Shown one piece after another: positions 1 through 6,999 of a DNA stretch of 9,574 nt. The notes beneath the pieces were generated by a model, which was given only the letters and a program-made list of their open reading frames with translations, searched no databases and was not told where the DNA came from. The DNA is from Deltaproteobacteria bacterium (GTDB taxonomy: Bacteria > Myxococcota_A > Polyangia > Polyangiales > Ga0077539), in assembly GCA_947494865.1 (NCBI GenBank), contig CANMAT010000095.1, forward strand, positions 1-9,574, written 5' to 3'. The translations under genes and the position numbers were made by a program. Position 1 is the first letter of the stretch, and each line of letters begins with the position of its first letter.

Positions 1-885
1 GCCTGCGAAGGTGGCGCCCTGCGCGGCGCTGTCGGGTCGCCACGCGAGGCGCACGCGCTCGCGCGCGTCGAGGCCGGCGTTGAGTGTCACATACGGGTCG
101 GCCATGAACGGCGGCGCGCCCGGGAGGCCGTCGCGCGAGAAGGCCACGCGCGTCGCGGCCGCGGAGCGCCCGGCGGACATGTCGGCGCCGAAGCGGTAGA
201 GGGCGCGCGCCCCGAGCCACACGGTGGGGCCCTCGCGGCGCGCGAAGCCGAAGACGTCATCGCGGGTGCGCACGCGCGCGAGCTCGGCGCCGCGGTCTGC
301 GTCGAAGACCGAGAGGTTCTGCCCGTCCCAGGGGACGTAGAGGTCGCGGCCCACGAGCAGCGGCGCGCCGAAGGCGTGGGCCTCGGGGCGCTGGAGCTGC
401 GGGGCGCCCGTCTCGGCGTCGACGACGAGCAGCGCGCCGCTGCGCCGCGTGACACCGGCGCCTCCGAGGGTGATCGCCACGCGCCCCGCGTCTTGCGAGG
501 CGCCCACGAGCGAGAACCCGCGATCGGGCACGCGCCATCGCTCGCGCCCGTCGAGGCCCCACGCCACGATGGAGCCCGGCGAGCGCGCCAGCACGAGGTC
601 GCCGGCGATCACGGGGCGCCCTACGATGGCCACGCCCACCTGCCCCGTACGCGCGCCCGTGGGCAGCGCGAACATCGCGAAGCCACGCGCCGGCGCCGGG
701 GGCACCACCACCGCGACGGCGGGGACCATGGGCGCAGCGGCGGCGCGCGCGCGCGCTTCGACCGCGGCGAGCTCGCCCGCCGACGAGGCGGGGTAGGCGA
801 GCCCGAAGGCGCCGCCGTTGGTCGACGCGCACGCGAGCGGCGAGAGGGTCGCGAGGGCGACGAGGCACAGGGTGTTGCGCGTCAC
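1..885 (-). CDS. Beta-propeller (PQQ-like/WD-like) probable lipoprotein, C-terminus cut by window edge
   Basis: The first 295 residues of a longer protein are present; the reading frame runs off the left edge without a stop. It begins with GTG at 885, which overlaps the stop of the HEAT-repeat gene as GTGA and has a strong GGAGG six bases upstream. Residues 1-19 look like an export signal (MTRNTLCLVALATLSPLAC). Cys19 is a candidate lipidation site, but Pro at -3 and Leu at -2 make the lipobox poor. An Ala-rich linker (about 35-68) leads into beta-propeller-type repeats at about 85-235. Visible units are GRPVIAGDLVLA..GSIVAWGLDGRERWRV, SGALLVVDAETGAP and GAPLLVGRDLYV..LSVFDADRGAELARV, the pattern of PQQ-like or WD-like blades in which a value is read out and compared. 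No catalytic residues are visible. It may be a periplasmic or outer-membrane binding or assembly scaffold. Its role is unknown, and a kelch- or WD40-type propeller is an equal possibility. Confidence 0.75.
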   Translation of the reverse strand, partial: MTRNTLCLVALATLSPLACASTNGGAFGLAYPASSAGELAAVEARARAAAAPMVPAVAVVVPPAPARGFAMFALPTGARTGQVGVAIVGRPVIAGDLVLARSPGSIVAWGLDGRERWRVPDRGFSLVGASQDAGRVAITLGGAGVTRRSGALLVVDAETGAPQLQRPEAHAFGAPLLVGRDLYVPWDGQNLSVFDADRGAELARVRTRDDVFGFARREGPTVWLGARALYRFGADMSAGRSAAATRVAFSRDGLPGAPPFMADPYVTLNAGLDARERVRLAWRPDSAAQGATFAG

Positions 886-1730
886 GCTCCACCTCCCGAA
901 ACCTGGATGCGCGCGGCGCTCGCGCGGGCGAGGTCGACCCACTGCGCGGGGCGGCCGCGGTATCCGTCGGCGACCCGCACGAGGAAGTCTCTCGCCTCGC
1001 CCGTTGCGAGGCTGCCGACGGTGTTCACCACCCGCTGCTTCACGCTCTCGGGGATGTTGTCTCTCCCGAGGGCGATCTCGAAGGCCTCGGTGAGCGACCG
1101 CAGCGGCGCGCGGCGCAGGTAGCCCAGGAGCCGCTCGACGTCGTCGGCGCTCCCGAGGCGCGCGATCGAGTGTGCGCAGCCGCGGATGAGGGGCGTCCCC
1201 TCGGGGCGCAGCGAGGCGCCGAGCTCGCGGTCGAGGGCCGTCCACAGGGTCCCGAGGCCCGCGCGGTCGCCCATGTCTCCGACGGCCATCGCAGCGTCGC
1301 CGCGCACGTCAGGGTCGGGGTCGCCCACGCGCGCCTCGACGGCCCGGGCGAGCTCGGGGCCGCCGATCGCGACCGCCGCCGCCACCGCGTGGCGCCGCAG
1401 TCCGGGCCTGCGGTGATCGAGGAAGCGCTGGACCGCGAGGGCCCCTTCGGGCCGTGCGAGCGCAGCGAGGGCGTGCAGACCGAATGACGCCACCTGCGGC
1501 TCGACGCCGTGGAGGAGCGCCGCCGAGATGCTCCGCGCAGCGACCGTAGGGTTGCCCGTCGACGCTTGCTGCATGCGCGCGAGCAGCGCATCGGAGTCGT
1601 TGACGTCCCACCACGCGGGCACGACGGCGTGGGGCGCGTCGTGCTCGTGCGTCGTAGCCTGCTGTGCCGATGCTGTCGGCGCGAGCGCGAGGAGCGCTGC
1701 GACCATGATCCCGCCGAATGGTGCCCGCAT
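882..1730 (-). CDS. Exported HEAT-repeat protein
   Basis: A 282-residue protein with an N-terminal signal peptide (MRAPFGGIMVAALLALAPTASAQ; cleavage likely after ASA or AQ, residues 20-24) and no lipobox. A short His/Asp/Pro-rich stretch follows (about 25-45), then helical repeats. The clearest HEAT or PBS-lyase-like units are at about 81-109 (FGLHALAALARPEGALAVQR), 110-137 (RHAVAAAVAIGGPELARAVE) and 138-168 (DPDVRGDAAMAVGDMGD); the DPDVR turn is typical of these repeats. Weaker units run to about 275. HEAT arrays usually bind proteins, and no enzymatic motif is visible. The start is uncertain. ATG at 1730 gives a charged signal peptide but has no well-placed Shine-Dalgarno. In-frame alternatives are TTG at 1769 (about 13 extra residues, which would bury the signal) and ATG at 1706. 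The gene overlaps the downstream propeller lipoprotein by four bases, so the two probably work together in the envelope. Confidence 0.85.
   Translation of the reverse strand: MRAPFGGIMVAALLALAPTASAQQATTHEHDAPHAVVPAWWDVNDSDALLARMQQASTGNPTVAARSISAALLHGVEPQVASFGLHALAALARPEGALAVQRFLDHRRPGLRRHAVAAAVAIGGPELARAVEARVGDPDPDVRGDAAMAVGDMGDRAGLGTLWTALDRELGASLRPEGTPLIRGCAHSIARLGSADDVERLLGYLRRAPLRSLTEAFEIALGRDNIPESVKQRVVNTVGSLATGEARDFLVRVADGYRGRPAQWVDLARASAARIQVSGGGA
891..896 (-). promoter_or_regulatory. Shine-Dalgarno of the propeller gene, inside the end of the HEAT gene
   Basis: On the minus strand GGAGGT lies six bases before the GTG at 885, within the last codons of the HEAT-repeat gene. It decides the GTG start. 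With the four-base GTGA overlap it indicates that translation of the two genes is coupled. Confidence 0.75.
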
Positions 1731-1731
1731 G

Positions 1732-1758
1732 GGTGGGAAACATACACCCTCCCCCACC
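1732..1758 (-). promoter_or_regulatory. Putative leader hairpin carrying the Shine-Dalgarno of the HEAT gene
   Basis: On the minus strand GGTGGG (1758-1753) can pair with CCCACC (1737-1732), leaving a 15-base loop that starts with GGAGGG (1752-1747). This purine block is the only Shine-Dalgarno-like sequence near the HEAT gene start, but it lies 16 bases before ATG 1730 in the linear sequence. Folding would shorten that distance or hide the site. The base pairing is visible; its function is inference. Confidence 0.3.
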
Positions 1759-1760
1759 GT

Positions 1761-1848
1761 GGTCACCAAACCGACGCTGTATCACTGACCCCAAAACGGA
1801 CACGTGCGACCGGTATCGTCGCGCAAGGTGCGCAGCGATCGGTCACCA
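1761..1848. repeat. Pair of GGTCACCA direct repeats in the spacer upstream of the HEAT gene
   Basis: GGTCACCA occurs at 1761-1768 and 1841-1848, the same way round and exactly 80 bases apart, in the 165-base spacer between the TPR gene stop and the HEAT gene start. Each contains the near-palindrome GGTnACC. They could be operator half-sites for the HEAT-propeller operon. Eight bases is short enough for coincidence. The rest of the spacer has no convincing sigma-70 promoter; GATACA on the minus strand is the nearest thing to a -10 and lacks a partner. Confidence 0.25.
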
Positions 1849-1864
1849 GTGTCCGCAGAGAAGA

Positions 1865-1880
1865 CCGCACGTGTGTGCGG
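1865..1880 (-). terminator. Possible intrinsic terminator of the giant TPR gene
   Basis: A perfect six-base inverted repeat with a four-base loop (CCGCAC-ACAC-GTGCGG on the minus strand) starts 15 bases after the TPR gene stop. It is followed by the pyrimidine-rich TCTTCTCT rather than a true T-run. Position and stem fit termination; the weak tail is why the confidence is moderate. Confidence 0.45.
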
Positions 1881-1895
1881 GTTTCGGTGTGTCGC

Positions 1896-4800
1896 TCAGT
1901 CGCGACGGCGCGCGGGATCGTTCTGGCCGGGGAGGGTCGTGAGGGCGGCGAGGTCGTCGAGCGAAGGCGCATCGTCGGACTCGATCTCGCTCTCATCGAT
2001 CTCGCTGGCCTCAACCTCTTCGGCGTCGGACATGCTGAGCTCCGAGAGGGCGTCGAAGGGTGACTCGGCGGGCGCCGTAGGGAGCGCAGGCGGAGACGGC
2101 GGAAACGACATGCGCGGCAGCGGCGGCGGCATCGACGGCATCGCGGGCGGAGGCGGCGTGGGCGCCTCTTGCAGCGCGTCGCCCGGCTCGGCGGAAGGCC
2201 ACACGGGGTGAACCTCGGCCTCGTTGGCGACGTACTCGGCAGACAGCTCTTCTTCGAGGAAGCTGTGCGCCGCGGGAGCCTCAGCGCTCGTGAAGGTGGG
2301 AAGCGCCGGCATCTGCGGCGGCGAGACATCCGCGAAGGGGCTCCGCAGGTCGACCGGGGGCGGCACCGTAGGCATGTCGGCGCGCTCGTCGGAGAAGCTC
2401 AGCCGCGGCGCGGCGTCGTGCGAGGGGGCGTGGCCGAAGAACCCCTGCGGCGACGACTGGGCATCGAAGACATAGGTCGCGTCTTCGGCGGGCGCGGCCT
2501 CGTACGCGGGCGCATCGGCGTGCACCGGCGCGGCGTCATACACCGGCGCATCGGCGTACACCGGCGCAGCGTCATACACCGGCGCATCGGCATACACCGG
2601 CGCGGCCTCGTACGCGGGCGCATCGGCGTACACCGGCGCGGCTTCGTAGACGAGCGCCGCTGGACCTTCGGGGGCGACGTTGGGCGCGGACTCCTCGAAG
2701 GCCATGAGGTCGGCCTCGACGATCGTGGGCCTGCGCTCGAGGCGCTCGAGCGCGGCCTTCGCCTCTTCGTCACCGGGCGCGAGCTTGAGCACTCGGCGCC
2801 AGATGTCGCGCGCTTCGAACACGTTCTTGAGCCGCGTCTCCCAGATCACCGCCATGCGGCGGAACACCGACGCGCGGTCGCCGCCCGCGTCGCTCTCGCG
2901 CTCGAGCGCCATGAGCAGCGCCTGCCATCGACCGTGCCGCTCGAGGAGCGACTGGAGCGCGCGCACCACGTCGAGGTCTTTGGGCGCGAGCTCGGCGAGG
3001 CGCTGGTACGCCTCGATGGCCTCTTCGACGCGCCCGAGGCGGTCGGCCAGGAGCGACGCGCGGCGGCCCGTGTACGTTCGCGCCACGCGGGCGTCGTAGG
3101 CCTCATCGATCACGCGAGTGTAGAGGTTCACCACGTCGCCGAGGCGGCTCATGCGGCCGGCCGCGTCTTCGAGCGCAGCGGCGCCGCGCACGTCGTCGGG
3201 CCACACCGAGACCGCGCGGGTGTAGAGCCCCAGCGCATGATCCATGAGGGCGAGCTCCTGCTCACACAGGGCGCCGGCCCTGCGCAGGAGAACCGCCGAC
3301 ACGCGGGGGCTATCCTCGACGGCGTCTTCGGCCATGCGCGCGTAGCGCTCGACGAGGCCCGACACCATGCCCGCGTCGGCGCGGCGCTGGTCGGCCTGGA
3401 TGCACGCGTTCTCGACGCGCGCGAGCATCTCCTCGTCGGGCTCCTTGCGGCCGATCGCCTGACCGATCGCCTGCTCAACGTACTGAAACGCCGTGTCGCG
3501 GTCGCCCAGCGCGCCGCCCGCCGTCTCGGCCGCGCGCAGCGTAACGCCGAAGCGCTCCGCGTCGCTCTGCGCCGCCTTCTTGCGTCGGTCGAAGGCCACG
3601 AACAGATCGCTGTGGCGCCGCGACGAGGGCACCAGGCGCACCACCGCGTCGAGCACTTCGTCGTCGGCGGGCGCCTTCGCCAACGCAGCCAGCGCGTACT
3701 CGAAGGCCTGCACCCGGCCGCCGCTCGCCTCGATCGCACCGAGCCCGCGCATCGAGAGCTCGTGCGCGAGCGTCGGGTCGCCGCACCCGTCGAGCGCGGC
3801 TTTGTACGCGTCGGCGACGCGCTGCGGGCGCTTCACCTGCGGCGCGAGCGCGTCGATGCGCGCGAGGTCTTCGGCGTCGACCAGGGCCACCGCGGCGCTG
3901 ACCCATGCCTCGAACGCGCCCTCGGCGTCGCCCAGGAACTGCTCCTTGCGGCGGGCCACCTCGCGCCACAGCATCGAGCGCCCCGAGCGGTCGCCCACGC
4001 GGTGCGAGAGCTCCGCGAGAATGGGCACCACGGCGGCGTGCATGTCGTGCTTCGTCGCGAGCTCGAGCACCATCTCGATGCACGCCACATCGCCCGTCTT
4101 CACGGGCCCCAGGAGCACCTCCCACGCGCGCTGCGCGTCGCCGAGCTTCTCGTCGGAGAGGTGCGCGATGCGCTGCGAGAGCTTCGAAATCTCCTCGTCG
4201 TCGCCCTCGATCTCGAGCAGCTGGTCGAGGTACCCGATCGCGTCGCGGTAGCGCCCCTCGGACTCGCACAGGTCCGCGAGCCGCTGGATCACCCCGAGGT
4301 CGCCCGGGTCTGCCCGGTGCAGCACCCCGAGCGCGTGAATGATCGCCTCGGGGGTGTTCACCTCACGCTCCACCATCTCGACGAGGCGGGCGGCCTGCGC
4401 GGCGCGCTGGTCGTCGTCGTCGTCGGGCGTGAGCGCCACCAGCCGCTCGATCGCCTCGCCCGCGAGGTCGAAGCGGCGCGCGTCGAGGGCCATGCGCTCG
4501 AGCGACTGCCACGTCTCCGCGTGATCGGCGCCGTACTCGCGCGCGGCGGCGGCGAGCGCCTCGACGCCCTCTTCTACGCGCCCGAGCTCGTTGGCCAGCA
4601 GCGACGCACGGCGCTTGAGGATCTCGCGCCTCGCCTCGGGCTCGCGCGTGGCCGCCGCGGCCTCGACGAAGAGGCCCGCGAGCGCCTCGAGGTCGCCCTT
4701 GAGCTCGGCCAGGCCCATGAGCGCGTCGAGCGCCTCGGGGTCGTCGCCGAGCCCCGCGCGCTTCGAAACGTCGCGGAGCTCTTGCCACACGCCCGCCGAG

Positions 4801-6893
4801 GCCGTCGCGTCGGAGAGGCCCACCACGCGAGCCGCCCTGCGCAGGAGCTCGACCTTGCCCTCGCCGTCGGCGAGGCGCGCCGTGCGCTCGCGCACGAAAG
4901 CCAGCAGCCGCTCGCGCTGCCCCGACGCCTCGAGCGCGTTCATGAGCGCGCCCGCCAGCGAGTCGTCGTCGGGCGCCATCTGCACCGCGCGCTCGGCCTC
5001 GGAGAGCGCCGTCGCCGTGTCGCCCATCGCCCGCGCCGCGTCGGCCGCGCGCGCGTGCAGCGCCGCCCGCGCCACGCCCTCGGGGAGCGCCTCGGCGCGG
5101 TTCACCAGCGTGGCGTAGAGCACCGCGTGCTGCCCGCTGCGGGCGAGCAGGCGCTCGAGCGTAGGCCACCCGTCGCGGTACTCGGGGTCGCGGCCCACCA
5201 CCTCGCGCCACGCCTCGATGGCCTCGGTGAGCTGCCCCGCGGCCTCGCGCGCGGCGCCGAGCTCCGCCTGCCGCTGCGTGAGGTTGTCGGCCGTGGCCGC
5301 GTCGAGCCGCGCGCGCATCACGTCGGCCGCCCCGACGGGGTCGCCCGCGTCGCGGCGCGCGCGCGCCACGCGCAGCGCGATGGCGTCGTCGTCGGGGGTG
5401 ATCTCCCAGAGCATGGTGAGAATCACGGCCTCGGCGTTGGGGTCGTCGCGGCGGTCGCGGTGCACATCGGCGAGCTTCGCGAGCACGGCGCGGCGCTCGT
5501 CGAGCTCGGCCACCAGGTCGGCGCACTGCGCGAGCACGTCGGCGAGCGCCTCCCACTGGCCGTTGCGCTCGAGCAGCTCGCCGAGGGCGCGCATCGCGTC
5601 GACGTCGGTGGGGATGGTCTCGACCACCTCGCGCCACGCCTCGATGGCCGCGTCGACGTCGTTGAGCTGCGCCGCGTTCACCCTGCCGAGCTCGCGCAGC
5701 TTCGGGATGCGCACGTCGGGGGGACACCCCGGCGCGCCCACCGCGGCCAGCAGGAGGTCGCGCAGCTCGACGTACGCGCCGCGCGCCTTGAGGTCGTCTT
5801 CGACGAGGGTGAGCGCGTCGGTGTCGGCGGGGCTCTCGGCGAGCACCGCGCGCATCGTGGCGATCATCGCCGCGCGGTCGCCCTGGGCGCCCTGGAGCGC
5901 CGCGAGGTCTTTCATGTCTTGCAGGCGCTGCTCGGGCTCGGTCGAGGGCGCGAGCTGCTCGAGGAGGGCCGCGAGGTCTTGCACGCGGCCCGCCTGGCGG
6001 TACAAGCCCGCGAGCTGACGCGTGAGCGAGGGGTCGTCGCCCACGAGGGGCTCGAGGCACGTGATGGCGTCGTCGACCTGCCCCACGGCCGCGTACATCT
6101 CCGCCAGGGCCCTGCGAATCGTCGGTGTGTAGACGCTCGTGGGGTTGGTGGTCACGAACGCGATCTGCCGCATGGCGAGCTCTTCGCTGCGGCCCGCGGC
6201 GCCGTACGCCTCGTGAATGACCTGATAGGCGAGCTCGTCGCCGGGGTGCGTGTCGAGCGCGATCTCTGCGAACGCGAGGCCGTGCTCGGGGCCCATGGCC
6301 ACCGCGAGCGCGCCGAGGAGGCTCGCCGCGCGCGTGCCGTCGTCGGGCTGCGCCTGCGGCGTCTGCGAGCGCGCGATGAGCGCCTCGGCGAGGTCGCGCA
6401 TCACGTCCCAGTCGTCGGGCGAGAGCTCGCAGAGCTCGTCGAGGCACGCGATGCGGCGCGCGAGGTCGCCCGCCTGCGCGTACACGCCCGCGGCCTCGCG
6501 CAGCCGCGGCACGCGGAGCATCGGGTCGGTGACCACCGCGAGCGCGCGCTCGAGCAGCGGCGCCGCCGCGCGGAGGTTCCCGATCTGCACGTAGATCTGG
6601 TAGGCCGCGTCGAGGGCCTGGTACTGCCCGCCGTCGAGTTCGAACGAGCGCTTGTAGCAGGCCACGGCCTTGTCGGGTCGGCCTACGTTCTTCGCCCAGA
6701 TCTCGCCCGCGCGATAGAAGAGGTCCGCCGCCGAGGCGGTGTCCGACCGCCTCCCAGCGATCTGTTCGGCGAGCGTGGCGAGCTGTTGAAACTCGCCTCG
6801 CGTCGCATAGAACTCCCAGAGGTACGCGAGCGACTCCGCGTCGTCAGGGTTGGCACGAAGCCGTTCGTAGTAGGCGTAGATCGTAGGGTCCAT
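1896..6893 (-). CDS. Giant TPR-repeat scaffold protein with disordered, acidic C-terminus
   Basis: An intact 1665-residue protein with no signal peptide or membrane segment, so probably cytoplasmic. Residues 1 to about 1395 are almost entirely paired helices of TPR/HAT type. Units such as AIEAWREVVETIPTD (about 415), AIEAWREVVGRDPEY (about 559), AIEAYQRLAELAPKD (about 1292) and ARDIWRRVLKLAPGDEEA (about 1360) show the TPR pattern of a small residue, aromatic and Pro-closing turn. Several are followed by a LLERxGxWxAL helix. After the repeats come nine Tyr/Ala/Pro hexads (1415-1468), a Pro-rich, low-complexity stretch with PPPP and PMPSMPPPLP runs (to about 1610), and an Asp/Glu/Ser-rich tail (about 1615-1665) ending in RRRD. 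No enzymatic domain is visible. TPR solenoids bind proteins, so a scaffold role is the best inference; partners are unknown. ATG 6893 is secure as the first start because an in-frame TAG lies 18 bases upstream. It has no clear Shine-Dalgarno. Similar very large TPR proteins are frequent in Myxococcota, from general knowledge. Confidence 0.93.
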   Translation of the reverse strand: MDPTIYAYYERLRANPDDAESLAYLWEFYATRGEFQQLATLAEQIAGRRSDTASAADLFYRAGEIWAKNVGRPDKAVACYKRSFELDGGQYQALDAAYQIYVQIGNLRAAAPLLERALAVVTDPMLRVPRLREAAGVYAQAGDLARRIACLDELCELSPDDWDVMRDLAEALIARSQTPQAQPDDGTRAASLLGALAVAMGPEHGLAFAEIALDTHPGDELAYQVIHEAYGAAGRSEELAMRQIAFVTTNPTSVYTPTIRRALAEMYAAVGQVDDAITCLEPLVGDDPSLTRQLAGLYRQAGRVQDLAALLEQLAPSTEPEQRLQDMKDLAALQGAQGDRAAMIATMRAVLAESPADTDALTLVEDDLKARGAYVELRDLLLAAVGAPGCPPDVRIPKLRELGRVNAAQLNDVDAAIEAWREVVETIPTDVDAMRALGELLERNGQWEALADVLAQCADLVAELDERRAVLAKLADVHRDRRDDPNAEAVILTMLWEITPDDDAIALRVARARRDAGDPVGAADVMRARLDAATADNLTQRQAELGAAREAAGQLTEAIEAWREVVGRDPEYRDGWPTLERLLARSGQHAVLYATLVNRAEALPEGVARAALHARAADAARAMGDTATALSEAERAVQMAPDDDSLAGALMNALEASGQRERLLAFVRERTARLADGEGKVELLRRAARVVGLSDATASAGVWQELRDVSKRAGLGDDPEALDALMGLAELKGDLEALAGLFVEAAAATREPEARREILKRRASLLANELGRVEEGVEALAAAAREYGADHAETWQSLERMALDARRFDLAGEAIERLVALTPDDDDDQRAAQAARLVEMVEREVNTPEAIIHALGVLHRADPGDLGVIQRLADLCESEGRYRDAIGYLDQLLEIEGDDEEISKLSQRIAHLSDEKLGDAQRAWEVLLGPVKTGDVACIEMVLELATKHDMHAAVVPILAELSHRVGDRSGRSMLWREVARRKEQFLGDAEGAFEAWVSAAVALVDAEDLARIDALAPQVKRPQRVADAYKAALDGCGDPTLAHELSMRGLGAIEASGGRVQAFEYALAALAKAPADDEVLDAVVRLVPSSRRHSDLFVAFDRRKKAAQSDAERFGVTLRAAETAGGALGDRDTAFQYVEQAIGQAIGRKEPDEEMLARVENACIQADQRRADAGMVSGLVERYARMAEDAVEDSPRVSAVLLRRAGALCEQELALMDHALGLYTRAVSVWPDDVRGAAALEDAAGRMSRLGDVVNLYTRVIDEAYDARVARTYTGRRASLLADRLGRVEEAIEAYQRLAELAPKDLDVVRALQSLLERHGRWQALLMALERESDAGGDRASVFRRMAVIWETRLKNVFEARDIWRRVLKLAPGDEEAKAALERLERRPTIVEADLMAFEESAPNVAPEGPAALVYEAAPVYADAPAYEAAPVYADAPVYDAAPVYADAPVYDAAPVHADAPAYEAAPAEDATYVFDAQSSPQGFFGHAPSHDAAPRLSFSDERADMPTVPPPVDLRSPFADVSPPQMPALPTFTSAEAPAAHSFLEEELSAEYVANEAEVHPVWPSAEPGDALQEAPTPPPPAMPSMPPPLPRMSFPPSPPALPTAPAESPFDALSELSMSDAEEVEASEIDESEIESDDAPSLDDLAALTTLPGQNDPARRRD
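2490..2651 (-). repeat. In-gene tandem repeat, 36-bp unit, encoding nine Tyr/Ala/Pro hexads
   Basis: Four full 36-base units lie head to tail at 2494-2529, 2530-2565, 2566-2601 and 2602-2637, with a partial fifth to about 2651. Units 1 and 4 are nearly identical (one base differs), as are units 2 and 3 (two bases differ), giving an A-B-B-A order. Each unit encodes 12 residues as two hexads of the forms xYxAAP and VYADAP. The nine hexads cover residues 1415-1468 of the TPR protein; Tyr is at position 2 in eight and His in one (VHADAP). Unit length is a multiple of three, so gain or loss of units keeps the frame. Confidence 0.92.
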
Positions 6894-6955
6894 CCGAGCG
6901 GCGCGAACCTATCACGCACGCAACGCCTACAACACACTCACGACATACGATCGAA

Positions 6956-6979
6956 GTGTTACCGGAACACGGCGCCGTG
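6956..6979. repeat. Two overlapping inverted repeats in the spacer between the phospholipase and TPR genes
   Basis: GTGTT-ACCGG-AACAC (6956-6970) and the perfect 12-base palindrome CACGGCGCCGTG (6968-6979) share the bases CAC at 6968-6970, so in RNA only one stem can form at a time. They begin about 20 bases after the phospholipase stop. Neither is followed by a T-run on the minus strand, so they are at best a weak terminator. CGTGACG also occurs twice nearby (6976-6982, 6991-6997). The rest of the 106-base spacer has no clear promoter; TAGGTT just upstream of the TPR start fits TAnnnT, but no well-spaced -35 accompanies it. Confidence 0.35.
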
Positions 6980-6999
6980 ACGCACGGAGACGTGACGGA

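Noticed and set aside
257..892. A 211-codon minus-strand frame over the propeller gene.
   Set aside because: Its product is Arg/Ala-rich without structure. The frame from GTG 885 gives an export signal and propeller repeats and has the correct ribosome site.
2490..2651. CRISPR array.
   Set aside because: The 36-base units are contiguous without spacers, lie in frame inside a coding region, and encode a regular hexad peptide.
4412..4426. Run of GTC triplets as a microsatellite.
   Set aside because: It only encodes a short Asp run within the TPR protein (TPDDDDDQ), ordinary for this composition.
6894..6960. Possible promoter for the TPR gene (TTGTAG and TAGGTT on the minus strand).
   Set aside because: The spacing is 15 bases and the -35 match is poor; too weak to annotate.
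2169..6980. A 1603-codon open frame on the plus strand, antisense to the TPR gene.
   Set aside because: Strong G/C third-position bias keeps the antisense frame free of stops. Its product is Arg/His/Val-rich low complexity without any domain, while the minus frame gives clean TPR repeats.
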